A stretch of 43,961 nt of DNA from an uncultured Eubacteriales bacterium (GTDB taxonomy: Bacteria > Bacillota > Clostridia > Oscillospirales > Acutalibacteraceae). Of the stretch, positions 33,703 through 41,134 are shown piece by piece. The translations under genes were made by a program, and so were the position numbers. Each line of letters opens with the position of its first letter. The stretch's first letter is position 1. The stretch is from NCBI GenBank assembly GCA_948527295.1, contig CAOSWK010000006.1:1-43961 (forward strand). Direction: 5' to 3'. The notes below the pieces were generated by a model. The model searched no databases. It had not been told where the DNA came from and was given only the letters and a program-made list of their open reading frames with translations.

Positions 33703-35886
33703 ATGAGGAGATTTGTTGCGTTAAGCTTGTCTTTTTTAATTTTGTTAAATTGTTTTGATATAAAAAGTTCTGCATTGAATATAAAAACTACAATGTCGTC
33801 AGATAGTGATGATATTGTAAGTGCAAACTATATAAACCAGATACAACAATATATGCCTTATTTTGATGCTTCTATGTCATCGTTTTGTATAGGGTTTATT
33901 AAATTTGGGCTTAAAAATCCTCAAAAATTTATGCCAAATGTTAAGGTTAATATTAAGGTTGCGCCTCCTCCATCAGTTTCGCGGGTTGGGTGGAACAAAT
34001 TTAAAGACGCGATATGGCCAATTAGCCATACATTTAGAACTTTAGGATTGGTATTGGCAAGCGCTGCCGGTGGTGCAGCTCTTGGTTCCTGGAAATATAA
34101 TGTGGATATAATAAAAGGGTCTCCAGAGTTAGTTGTGCTTAGTGGTGGAGGAATTTTTTGGGGTCTTGTTACTGGATTTTTAGTATCTGATAGTGGCTAT
34201 AGTGCTCCAGATTTTAAAATGACTATCAATAGAATACCTTTTAAATATAGCTTAGATCCTATTTCTGAACAAGAAGCAAAAACACTACAGGAAAATAAGG
34301 TAAGAGCTGGAGAAAAAAAGAAAGATAAAAAAGAATACGACCAACGTTATGAAGAAATTCAAGGTGTTAATGGATTTACTTTGGGAGAGTCTATATCCAA
34401 CAACGTTTTGATAAAAGGGTATAATATTTTAAATAATCCAGATGTTGATCCGGGGGATCCATTTGGTTTAATGAGAAATGCAAAATTCCTTAAATTGGAT
34501 GGATATAAATATCCGAGGAATTTTGAAGATTATTTTTCTGATGAAGAATCCAAGGCAATTAATAAACAAAATGCGATGAAAAAAAGTCAGTTTTGCAAAA
34601 ACCACTCTGACGACCAAGAAGGCATTAATATTTCAAATTATTCTAGTAAAATTTTAGCAACTCTTTCTAGAGACAATCCAGTTCAATACGTTGCTATTAT
34701 GGTAAACAGTTCAGTAGAAGCTGCAAAATTGAGGAAATTGTTAGAGCGTTCATATTCATCAACATCGCAGTTATCTTATAGATTAAACATCAGTTTTTCG
34801 ACAGAAATTACTTCTAGTTTGCCAGACGGCAGCACAGCCGACGAAGATACAGAAAGAAAAGCCGAAATTGCCTTAGGTACAGGCCCTTCCAGGCCCGCAC
34901 GTATTGTTAGCTTTTTTATCCCGCACGGTGTTGCTGGGTACGCTTCCAGTCTTGTTGACTTCATTTGGAAGCCAATTTATAGTGGCGGAGCATGGGCATG
35001 TGACAAAATTAAAAGCAAATTTTTGATTGAGAAAGATCCTGTATGGGTTATTCCTCAAGAAGATAATCCTCCATGGGTTGCACCGGAGGTTGGGCCTGGT
35101 GTTGATCCTCCGTGGACGATCCCACCTAAAGCTGATCCTTGGTACAAACGAGCTTGGGACAAGGTCAAAAGTTGGTTTAGGTCTTCAAATGACCGACCGA
35201 ATCAACAGCAAAATAACCAAGTACCGCCGGATGGTCAACAGCAAGGAGGTCAACGGCCACAAGACCAACAGAATCAGAATAACCAGAATAATCAGCAGCA
35301 ACAGCAGAATCCTTATAATAATGGTCCTAATTACTACGATCCTTCGGCGGCAAACGGTCAAGCGCAACAGCAGCAAAATAGCCAAGTACCACCGGGAGGT
35401 CAGCAGCAAGGAGGTCAACGGTCACAAGACCAACAGAATCAGAATAATCAGCAACAGCAGCAAAACCACCAAGCACCACCGAGTGCTCAACAGTCTCATA
35501 ATGGTCAGCAGTCGACACAGAGGCTGAGTATGTATGATGAACCTATAATAGATCGTGACTCAGCCATGGCAATATATAATGATATTGGCAGCAACAATAA
35601 AAGTAAAGATGATAATAATGATAATTATAATGGAAACCTTGAAGCTAGCGAAAATGACAGGTCTGAGGATTCTGAGGTTATTATTGATAATGAAAATGAA
35701 GACAACAACAGTGAAAATTCTAACTCTAACGAGGGACAAAATGATTGCTGGAAAAGCTCCGAGGCTAATAATGTGCCTAAAAACATAGACCTTAGTGCGA
35801 TTCCACAAAAGAAAAACAGGGACGGAAATTTTTCACGAAATTCAACTCAGTCTGCTTTTAAAGTTGACAGTGAAGATGGTAAATAG
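33703..35886 (+). CDS. Large secreted protein with prion-like Gln/Asn-rich region
   Basis: Unrecognised, 727 residues. A signal peptide (MRRFVALSLSFLILLNC) is likely cut near residues 22-26. Residues about 110-170 contain two hydrophobic segments rich in Gly and Ala (VLASAAGGAALGSW and GGGIFWGLVTGF). A soluble region follows to about 440, then a Trp/Pro segment with repeated PPW motifs. Residues about 500-605 are extremely rich in Gln, Asn, Pro and Gly and contain two tandem copies of a ~35-residue unit. The C-terminal 100 residues are acidic and Asn/Ser-rich. Gene composition is more AT-rich than the core. Function unknown; surface or host-facing role inferred. Confidence 0.75.
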   Translation: MRRFVALSLSFLILLNCFDIKSSALNIKTTMSSDSDDIVSANYINQIQQYMPYFDASMSSFCIGFIKFGLKNPQKFMPNVKVNIKVAPPPSVSRVGWNKFKDAIWPISHTFRTLGLVLASAAGGAALGSWKYNVDIIKGSPELVVLSGGGIFWGLVTGFLVSDSGYSAPDFKMTINRIPFKYSLDPISEQEAKTLQENKVRAGEKKKDKKEYDQRYEEIQGVNGFTLGESISNNVLIKGYNILNNPDVDPGDPFGLMRNAKFLKLDGYKYPRNFEDYFSDEESKAINKQNAMKKSQFCKNHSDDQEGINISNYSSKILATLSRDNPVQYVAIMVNSSVEAAKLRKLLERSYSSTSQLSYRLNISFSTEITSSLPDGSTADEDTERKAEIALGTGPSRPARIVSFFIPHGVAGYASSLVDFIWKPIYSGGAWACDKIKSKFLIEKDPVWVIPQEDNPPWVAPEVGPGVDPPWTIPPKADPWYKRAWDKVKSWFRSSNDRPNQQQNNQVPPDGQQQGGQRPQDQQNQNNQNNQQQQQNPYNNGPNYYDPSAANGQAQQQQNSQVPPGGQQQGGQRSQDQQNQNNQQQQQNHQAPPSAQQSHNGQQSTQRLSMYDEPIIDRDSAMAIYNDIGSNNKSKDDNNDNYNGNLEASENDRSEDSEVIIDNENEDNNSENSNSNEGQNDCWKSSEANNVPKNIDLSAIPQKKNRDGNFSRNSTQSAFKVDSEDGK
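35203..35470 (+). repeat. Two-copy in-gene repeat encoding Gln/Asn-rich units
   Basis: Two blocks of about 105 bp, starting near 35203 and 35371, are spaced 168 bp apart and share long identical stretches (for example CAGCAAGGAGGTCAACGG in both). Each encodes QVPPxGQQQGGQRxQDQQNQNN. They lie inside the Gln/Asn-rich segment. Confidence 0.8.
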
Positions 35887-35891
35887 TAAAA

Positions 35892-35935
35892 CTGCTCGAT
35901 ATGTATTTAACCTCACATCATCGGGCAGCTTTTTT
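35892..35935 (+). terminator. Intrinsic terminator after the Gln/Asn-rich gene
   Basis: CTGCTCGAT pairs with ATCGGGCAG (one G-U pair) across a 19-base loop, followed by CTTTTTT. Confidence 0.7.
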
Positions 35936-36011
35936 GTTGTTTAGGCAGGGTCATATTATCCTTTTTTTATTCATAATATTTTTACAGAATCTAAAATTTT
36001 GGAGAAAGTTT

Positions 36012-36665
36012 ATGAACATAATAAGTTTAAAAAAGGGCCTACGCAAGATAAAAAAAATAAATGTTCGGACGTTTTTAATTAATAATAAACTGCTAATTTT
36101 TTTATCGATGTTTTTGCTGATCGGAATCTTTTTGGGAGCAATATTGCTAAAGTACGCAGATGGCGGCGTAATGCGATTAATAAACGTCTTATTTTTGAGC
36201 GACTTTAAAAAGCGATTTTCAAAAACACTGCTAGAAGTGTTCATAACCTCGATATCATCAACGTTCGTTTTTGTAATAATATCATTTTTTATAGGCCTGT
36301 CGATGTGGGGATTCATCTTAGCGCCGATAATTCCACTAATAAGAGGCATCTGCATAGGCCTCACCGAGAGCTACCTGTATTCTGCTTACGGGTTAAAAGG
36401 AATCATCTTCCACACGCTAGTCTTTTTGCCAGGAATATTCATTTCGTCCGTAGCAGTGCTCCTAATGGCGCGCGAGGCGATGAAAATCTCTAACCATTTT
36501 TCGTCGATAATATTTTTGAAAGACAGATTAGAATCCGCGCGTAACAGCATAAAACTATATATGATCCGAAGCGGTTGCATAGCGATCATAGTGCTCATCT
36601 CGTCAGCGGTTGACGTAGTATCCAGCTTTTTATTTTCAAAAATGACGCCTTTTTTAGGAGTTTAA
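36012..36665 (+). CDS. spoIIM: SpoIIM-family membrane protein
   Basis: 217 residues from ATG 36012 with TGGAGA upstream; an earlier in-frame start would add 37 residues without a site. About five transmembrane helices are seen. The first follows a basic tail (KKGLRKIKKINVR). The central block GLSMWGFILAPIIPLIRGICIG matches the SpoIIM/DUF95 family, as do LPGIFISSVAVLLMARE and the last helix. SpoIIM is part of the DMP peptidoglycan-degrading machine needed for engulfment. Without spoIID and spoIIP here, the DUF95 label is safer than a proven sporulation role. Confidence 0.78.
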   Translation: MNIISLKKGLRKIKKINVRTFLINNKLLIFLSMFLLIGIFLGAILLKYADGGVMRLINVLFLSDFKKRFSKTLLEVFITSISSTFVFVIISFFIGLSMWGFILAPIIPLIRGICIGLTESYLYSAYGLKGIIFHTLVFLPGIFISSVAVLLMAREAMKISNHFSSIIFLKDRLESARNSIKLYMIRSGCIAIIVLISSAVDVVSSFLFSKMTPFLGV

Positions 36666-36731
36666 AAAAATAAAATTTTTACTGTTTGGTAAGTTTTTAT
36701 ACAGTGAAAAGTAAAGAAGACAAAGCACAAT

Positions 36732-36770
36732 AAAACCTGATAACCAAGCGGATTATCAGGTTTTTTATTT
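36732..36770 (+). terminator. Strong intrinsic terminator after spoIIM
   Basis: AAAACCTGATAA (36732-36743) and TTATCAGGTTTT (36753-36764) form a perfect 12-bp stem ending in a T run. It marks the left boundary of the mobile element. Confidence 0.85.
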
Positions 36771-36771
36771 A

Positions 36772-36844
36772 AGAATGTAAGACTTGAAATAACAGTTTTG
36801 ACCCATACTTTGCCCCATACTCTGATTGTATTTAATTTAATTAG
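36772..36844 (-). pseudogene. Possible 3' remnant of a tyrosine integrase gene
   Basis: On the minus strand a short frame reads NQSMGQSMGQNCYFKSYILK and then stops. Repeated MGQ-SMGQ is a common C-terminal tail of Firmicutes phage integrases. Upstream in that frame a stop appears after five more codons. So only about 20 codons survive, beside the repressor gene where an integrase would be expected. The evidence is a short motif only. Confidence 0.35.
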
Positions 36845-36850
36845 TTTTAA

Positions 36851-37513
36851 TTAATCGTCATCATCAGACATAATGGAAAAGTTAAGCCATTCGTCATTAA
36901 AGTCGATTTTATAATTTTTAAAGTCAGGGACTTTCTTTTCAATCTCACCTTTGAGCGCTCTAATTATTGCCCCCGCTCCTATGCTATTAATCCACACGCC
37001 ATTGTCATCTTGAAAACCTCCGAAATTTATCTCTCCTAATTCAGACGAATATTTACTTATAAACTTATCAATATCAGATAAATTTTGATATTGATTAATT
37101 TTAGAAACGTTTTTAAGTAGATTTGCTTGACTGTCTATACACTTCCTGACTTGTCCCAGAATTGCGAGAGTAAAGACATTTTTAAGCGACATTGTATTGT
37201 CGCCTTTTTTATATTCATTATACTCATCAAAGAATTTTATAAGATTATTTGTAACGTGGGCTATAACGCCATTTTGCCAAGCTTTTAAGTTGTCTTTTTT
37301 ATTTTTATACCTTTCATCAGAGTTCCCGAGCAAATAATCAGTTGTAGTATCAAAGAAATCAGCAAGCATGCATACAGTATTGTAATCCGGGCAGTTTTTT
37401 CCATTTTCCCATTTATTGTATTTTGAACTCTCTATCCCTAATTCGGCTGCACACTGCTTTTGGCTGATTCCTTTTTCTTTGCGAAGTTGTGAAAGTCTTT
37501 TATCAAATAGCAT
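36851..37513 (-). CDS. XRE-family repressor of the mobile element
   Basis: 220 residues. An N-terminal helix-turn-helix (residues about 7-60) reads LRKEKGISQKQCAAELGIESSKYNKWE, then LADFFDTTTDYLLG, typical of CI/XRE repressors. The ~150-residue C-terminal part is unrecognised and could hold an oligomerisation or induction function; no Ala-Gly/Ser/Lys autocleavage set is obvious. It is divergent from the excisionase-like gene across a symmetric operator. GGAGG precedes the ATG. Its probable role is to keep the element's replication genes off. Confidence 0.85.
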   Translation of the reverse strand: MLFDKRLSQLRKEKGISQKQCAAELGIESSKYNKWENGKNCPDYNTVCMLADFFDTTTDYLLGNSDERYKNKKDNLKAWQNGVIAHVTNNLIKFFDEYNEYKKGDNTMSLKNVFTLAILGQVRKCIDSQANLLKNVSKINQYQNLSDIDKFISKYSSELGEINFGGFQDDNGVWINSIGAGAIIRALKGEIEKKVPDFKNYKIDFNDEWLNFSIMSDDDD

Positions 37514-37534
37514 TTTATTTTCCTCCTTTTTAAT

Positions 37535-37563
37535 ATAATAATCGATAATTATTCTGTTGTCAA
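37535..37563 (-). promoter_or_regulatory. Repressor promoter of the element
   Basis: Minus strand TTGACA (37558-37563), 17-bp spacer, TATTAT (37535-37540). The -35 box lies inside the left arm of the 16-bp inverted repeat. Confidence 0.75.
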
Positions 37564-37636
37564 TAGAATTAAATATAATTGAGCATAATTATGTTGTATA
37601 AATAAAACTGATTATTAATCTTGACAACAGAATAAT
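37548..37636. repeat. Divergent operator with 16-bp perfect inverted repeat
   Basis: ATTATTCTGTTGTCAA (37548-37563) and TTGACAACAGAATAAT (37621-37636) are exact reverse complements separated by 57 bp. Each arm contains the -35 box of one of the two divergent promoters. The left arm also sits in a shorter palindrome ATTCT-N9-AGAAT. The XRE protein at 36851-37513 is the obvious candidate binder. Confidence 0.85.
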
Positions 37637-37649
37637 ACTCATATATAAT
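37621..37649 (+). promoter_or_regulatory. Early/replication promoter of the element
   Basis: TTGACA (37621-37626), 17-bp spacer, TATAAT (37644-37649): perfect consensus. The -35 box lies inside the right arm of the inverted repeat and drives the excisionase and primase genes. Confidence 0.85.
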
Positions 37650-37692
37650 AAGAGCAATAGAAAATAATTCAATAAGTGATGGTGTTGCAAAA

Positions 37693-37881
37693 TTGGAGAA
37701 ATTAAGTATTTCCGTAACAGAATTATCAAAAGTTTTAGGAGTATCAAAACCAGTAGCGTACAGATTAGCAAATTCAAAAGGTTTCCCAGTGTTGCAAATA
37801 GGCCGGCGTAAAGTAATACCTGTGAAAAATCTAGAAAAATGGCTTGAAGAAAATACAGGTTTTGCAGGCGGTGAAGGATAA
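37693..37881 (+). CDS. Excisionase-like HTH protein of the element
   Basis: 62 residues, TTG start with a weak site. MEKLSISVTELSKVLGVSKPVAYRLANSKGFPVLQIGRR is the small winged HTH (HTH_17) found in AlpA and Xis proteins, followed by VIPVKNLEKWLEENT. It binds DNA as an excisionase or early activator in satellite phages and plasmids. The stop codon overlaps the ATG of the primase gene (TAATG), so they are translationally coupled. Activator versus excisionase cannot be resolved. Confidence 0.78.
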   Translation: MEKLSISVTELSKVLGVSKPVAYRLANSKGFPVLQIGRRKVIPVKNLEKWLEENTGFAGGEG

Positions 37882-40211
37882 TGGATAAGTACAAAAACAT
37901 TCCCGAGGCCTTGAAAACTCGAAACAAATGGGTATGTTATGAGCTTGTCTATGATAATGAAAAAGGGAAAAGCAGTAAGATACCCAAAAATCCACACAAT
38001 GGATACAATGCTAAATCAAATGACAGTGCAACGTGGAGCGATTTTGAGACTGCAATAAAAGCCGCAAGTTTTTATGGATTTTCTGGAATCGGCTTTGTAT
38101 TGGGCGGTGGCATATTTGGAATTGATTTGGACAATGCAATCGATGAAAATGGCAATCTTACGAAAGAGGCTGCAGATATTGTAAGTGTAATGGACAGTTA
38201 CACGGAAATAAGCCCAAGTAAGCGAGGACTTCACATACTCTGCAAAGGTGAGATCCCCGATGGAAGACGAAGAAAAGGCAACATAGAGATGTATTCGTCT
38301 GAGCGCTTTTTTACCGTTACTGGTGATATTTGGGGCAAGAAAAAAGAAATTGAAGAGCGCTCTTGCCAAGCAGAATTAGTGTATGAAGCTTATCTTTGCG
38401 ATGATGAGCAGGAATTAGCGAAAAATATGGACTGTTACAAAAAAGTCGCCCAAATAGCGCAATTAAAGCCATGGCTAACGGACAGCGAAATTATAGAAAT
38501 GGCCTTAAATGCTAAAAATGGAGACTTGTTCAAACGGCTTTGGAACGGGAATTATACAGATTATAAATCTCAAAGCGAAGCAGATCAAGCCTTGTGCAAT
38601 ATTCTTGCATTTTACTGCGGTGACGATTTTAAGCGCATAGATAACTTGTTTTGCCAATCCGGGCTTTATCGAGAAAAGTGGGACAGGCCGGATTATAAAA
38701 CCATGACCATAAACAAAGCTATCGCTGACTGCAATAAGACCTTTTGCAGTAATGATTGGCAAAACTATAGCTCTCGCGATAAACCGCAGCTATTTACGAA
38801 CAAACCAAGCACGGTACCATCTTACATCAATCAGCGGATAAATTCAAAAACGGGTGAAACCAAATTTACTGTAAATTGCCCGCTGCTTGCAAAATATATA
38901 AGAGAGCACTATGACTATTTGTTTGTAACAGATGAAACAAACGGCTCGGTGATGCGGTATTGGTACAAAGACGGGTGTTATCGGTTGTTTAGCGATGACA
39001 TGATAAAGGGCATAATCAAGGGGCACATAACGTCGTTTGATGAAAAGATATTGAAAATGAGCGATGTAAATGAAGTCTTTAACGATTTGATCACAGATTT
39101 GAAAGCAATTTCTCAAAATGAATTAAATTCAAACGAGAACATTATAAATTTTCAAAACGGAATTCTTGACCTAAAAACTATGCAATTGTTGCCTCATAGC
39201 CCGCGCTATTACACGACGATTCAAATCCCATGCGATTGGGCTCAAAACGCACAGCCAACTCCCGTATTTGACGAATTTATGAGGACTTTTACAAATAATG
39301 ATGAAGAAATTCAAAGGCTGCTTATGCAGTTTATCGGAGTGTGCTTGTCTAACGTAAAAGGGCACAGGATGAAAAAGGCAATTTTTATGGTCGGCGACGG
39401 AGATACAGGTAAATCGCAGTTGAAGGCGCTAACAGAAAGACTGTTAGGTCAAGGCAACTACACGGGCATTGATTTAAAGGAGCTTGAAAGCCGCTTTGGA
39501 ACGGCAAATATCTATAATAAACGGCTTGCAGGCAGCAGCGACATGAGCTTTATGACGATAGAAGAATTAAAGACATTTAAGAAATGCACCGGCGGAGACA
39601 CATTATTTGCGGAGTTTAAGGGTAAAAACGGGTTCAATTTTGTTTACAATGGGCTTTTGTGGTTTTGCATGAACAAACGACCTAAATTTGGCGGTGATAA
39701 CGGTGATTGGGTACATAATCGAATTATGCAAATAAGATGCAACAATGTCATTCCGCAGGAGAGTCAGGATAAATTTCTCCTAGACAAGATGTACAAAGAG
39801 CGCGACGGAGTCGTACATAAAGCGATAAACGCACTGAAAGAGGTCATTGCGAACGAATACGAATTTACAATTCCAGAAAGCGTTGAATGCGCAAAAGAGG
39901 AATACAAAGCTGAAAACAGCTCTGTTGCGGGCTTTTACCAGGAATGCCTAATTCCTCGGCCAACAGGGGCAGTGAATGATAAATGTACGATGCAAAGAGT
40001 TTATGACGTATACAAAGAATGGTGTAAAGATAACAACAATGGTTACGCGAAAACAGCCAAAGAATTTAGAAATGAATTATCTGTGATATTGAAAAAGCCA
40101 TATGAAGACATCAAAGTTAGAATACATGGGCTGAATTACTATAAAGATATCACACTTTCAATAGAAGCTAAAACTAATTATAAAAAAGTTTACGGCAACG
40201 ATACTGCTTAA
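37881..40211 (+). CDS. PrimPol-helicase replication protein of the element
   Basis: 776 residues. The N-terminal domain has archaeo-eukaryotic primase features: FGIDLDNA (DxD) near residue 79, the SxH-like SKRGLHILC near 113, and SSERFFTVTG. The C-terminal half is a D5/superfamily 3 helicase with Walker A GDGDTGKS near residue 507, a Walker B-like region RLAGSSDMSF, and FCMNKRPKFGGDNGDWVHNR. A winged-helix-like end (TAKEFRNELSV) may bind the origin. Such proteins start replication of satellite phages and plasmids. Iterons lie directly downstream of the stop codon, which fits origin binding. It is coupled to the excisionase-like gene. Confidence 0.88.
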   Translation: MDKYKNIPEALKTRNKWVCYELVYDNEKGKSSKIPKNPHNGYNAKSNDSATWSDFETAIKAASFYGFSGIGFVLGGGIFGIDLDNAIDENGNLTKEAADIVSVMDSYTEISPSKRGLHILCKGEIPDGRRRKGNIEMYSSERFFTVTGDIWGKKKEIEERSCQAELVYEAYLCDDEQELAKNMDCYKKVAQIAQLKPWLTDSEIIEMALNAKNGDLFKRLWNGNYTDYKSQSEADQALCNILAFYCGDDFKRIDNLFCQSGLYREKWDRPDYKTMTINKAIADCNKTFCSNDWQNYSSRDKPQLFTNKPSTVPSYINQRINSKTGETKFTVNCPLLAKYIREHYDYLFVTDETNGSVMRYWYKDGCYRLFSDDMIKGIIKGHITSFDEKILKMSDVNEVFNDLITDLKAISQNELNSNENIINFQNGILDLKTMQLLPHSPRYYTTIQIPCDWAQNAQPTPVFDEFMRTFTNNDEEIQRLLMQFIGVCLSNVKGHRMKKAIFMVGDGDTGKSQLKALTERLLGQGNYTGIDLKELESRFGTANIYNKRLAGSSDMSFMTIEELKTFKKCTGGDTLFAEFKGKNGFNFVYNGLLWFCMNKRPKFGGDNGDWVHNRIMQIRCNNVIPQESQDKFLLDKMYKERDGVVHKAINALKEVIANEYEFTIPESVECAKEEYKAENSSVAGFYQECLIPRPTGAVNDKCTMQRVYDVYKEWCKDNNNGYAKTAKEFRNELSVILKKPYEDIKVRIHGLNYYKDITLSIEAKTNYKKVYGNDTA

Positions 40212-40217
40212 TAATAA

Positions 40218-40491
40218 TTGGTGGCAGTTGGTGGCACTTAGGTGGTAGTTTAAAAATGCAACTGCCACCACCACAAAGCTAATAGTCATGCGGGTTTGAG
40301 GCTGTTTGGTGGCACTTGGTAGCAGTATTTTTAATTCATAAGAGAGAAAAAAATATAAATACATAAATAAAAAATATAAAAAACAAATTGAAAAGTCTGC
40401 TACCTACTGCTACCAAACCTGGATAAATGGCTTAGGAATGCGGGTTAGACTTGGTAGCAGCTTGGTGGCAGATGGTAGCAGTTGGTGGCAG
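40218..40491. repeat. Iteron array, probable replication origin of the element
   Basis: At least 12 copies of a 10-bp word TTGGTRGCAG (R = A or G), some ending in C or with one change. Direct copies lie at 40218, 40228, 40239, 40306, 40316, 40451, 40462, 40472 and 40482. Inverted copies lie at 40262, 40397 and 40407. Two clusters flank an AT-rich core at 40326-40396. The word ATGCGGGTT also occurs twice (40288, 40438). The 10-11 bp phasing places copies on one helix face. The layout resembles SaPI-type origins next to their Rep-helicase gene. Confidence 0.82.
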
Positions 40492-40530
40492 TTTAACAAA
40501 TGAAAATGATAGATGAAAGGAAATGGTCAA

Positions 40531-40719
40531 ATGAACTGTAAAAAATTGATAAAGACGGACGGAACCGTAATTGAAGATGTGGTAGCTTGGGAAAGCACCA
40601 GATTTAAGGACTGCATAGAATTTGAAACGAAACAAGGGGAAGTAAATATCATCAAAAGGGAAGATATGAAAACGCTTGTTGAGGACAGAGAAAAAAATAA
40701 TTGGGCAGTGCAGCTTTAA
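40531..40719 (+). CDS. Small element-encoded protein of unknown function
   Basis: 62 residues from ATG 40531, chosen because GAAAGGA lies upstream (ATG 40513 would add six). It is charged and without a membrane segment or cysteine pair. It begins MNCKKLIKTDGTVIEDVVAW. Nothing was recognised. Its position after the probable origin, in an AT-rich element, suggests an accessory replication or regulatory gene. Confidence 0.55.
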   Translation: MNCKKLIKTDGTVIEDVVAWESTRFKDCIEFETKQGEVNIIKREDMKTLVEDREKNNWAVQL

Positions 40720-40735
40720 GAAAGGAAAAATCGAC

Positions 40736-40906
40736 GTGTTTGAGAAACTATTTAAAGGCAAAAGATCGGTTTCCAAATGTTTACAAACAGAAGTGGTGGC
40801 CGGCACACTTAATAAATTCAGCACATGGGCGGGCAATCATAAGTTACTTTTTTGTAACGAAAAAAGTAACCAAAAACGTTCAAAGGGGATTTCGATTCCC
40901 CTTTGA
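40736..40906 (+). CDS. Possible small ORF at the element's right end
   Basis: From GTG 40736, with AAAGGA upstream, a 56-residue ORF runs into two strong hairpins. It begins MFEKLFKGKRSVSK. The C-terminal half is encoded by the hairpin sequences and looks accidental, so this may be a truncated remnant. Another frame here (40701-41036) is also open for 111 codons. Neither matches a known family. Confidence 0.3.
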   Translation: MFEKLFKGKRSVSKCLQTEVVAGTLNKFSTWAGNHKLLFCNEKSNQKRSKGISIPL

Positions 40907-40933
40907 ACCCCCTAACCGATCAGCGTCCCGCTG
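40843..40933. repeat. Cluster of three hairpin-forming inverted repeats
   Basis: Hairpin 1: GTTACTTTTTT with AAAAAAGTAAC, 11 bp, loop of six (40843-40870). Hairpin 2: GTTCAAAGGGGA with TCCCCTTTGAAC, 12 bp perfect, loop of seven (40878-40908). Hairpin 3: CAGCG and CGCTG with a three-base loop (40921-40933). None ends in a T run typical of a terminator, and they lie where the mobile element seems to end. Confidence 0.7.
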
Positions 40934-41134
40934 GACTGGCTATATATTACGTGAATGTAGATTTACAATAAAGAAGCCCTGCGGCAAATTAAACTGGTGG
41001 TTGGCAGCGCTCATTAGTACGGTTTACCTATTGTAACCGGACGTCATTTTTTTGGCAATTCGCGGGTTGTTTAAGTTGTTTAATTTTCTGGCAATTCAAT
41101 TTTGTCGTACTTTTTTCAAAATTCTTATTCTGAA

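Noticed and set aside
40218..40491. A CRISPR array
   Set aside because: The repeated unit is only 10 bp with no unique spacers of constant length and occurs in both orientations; iterons fit better.
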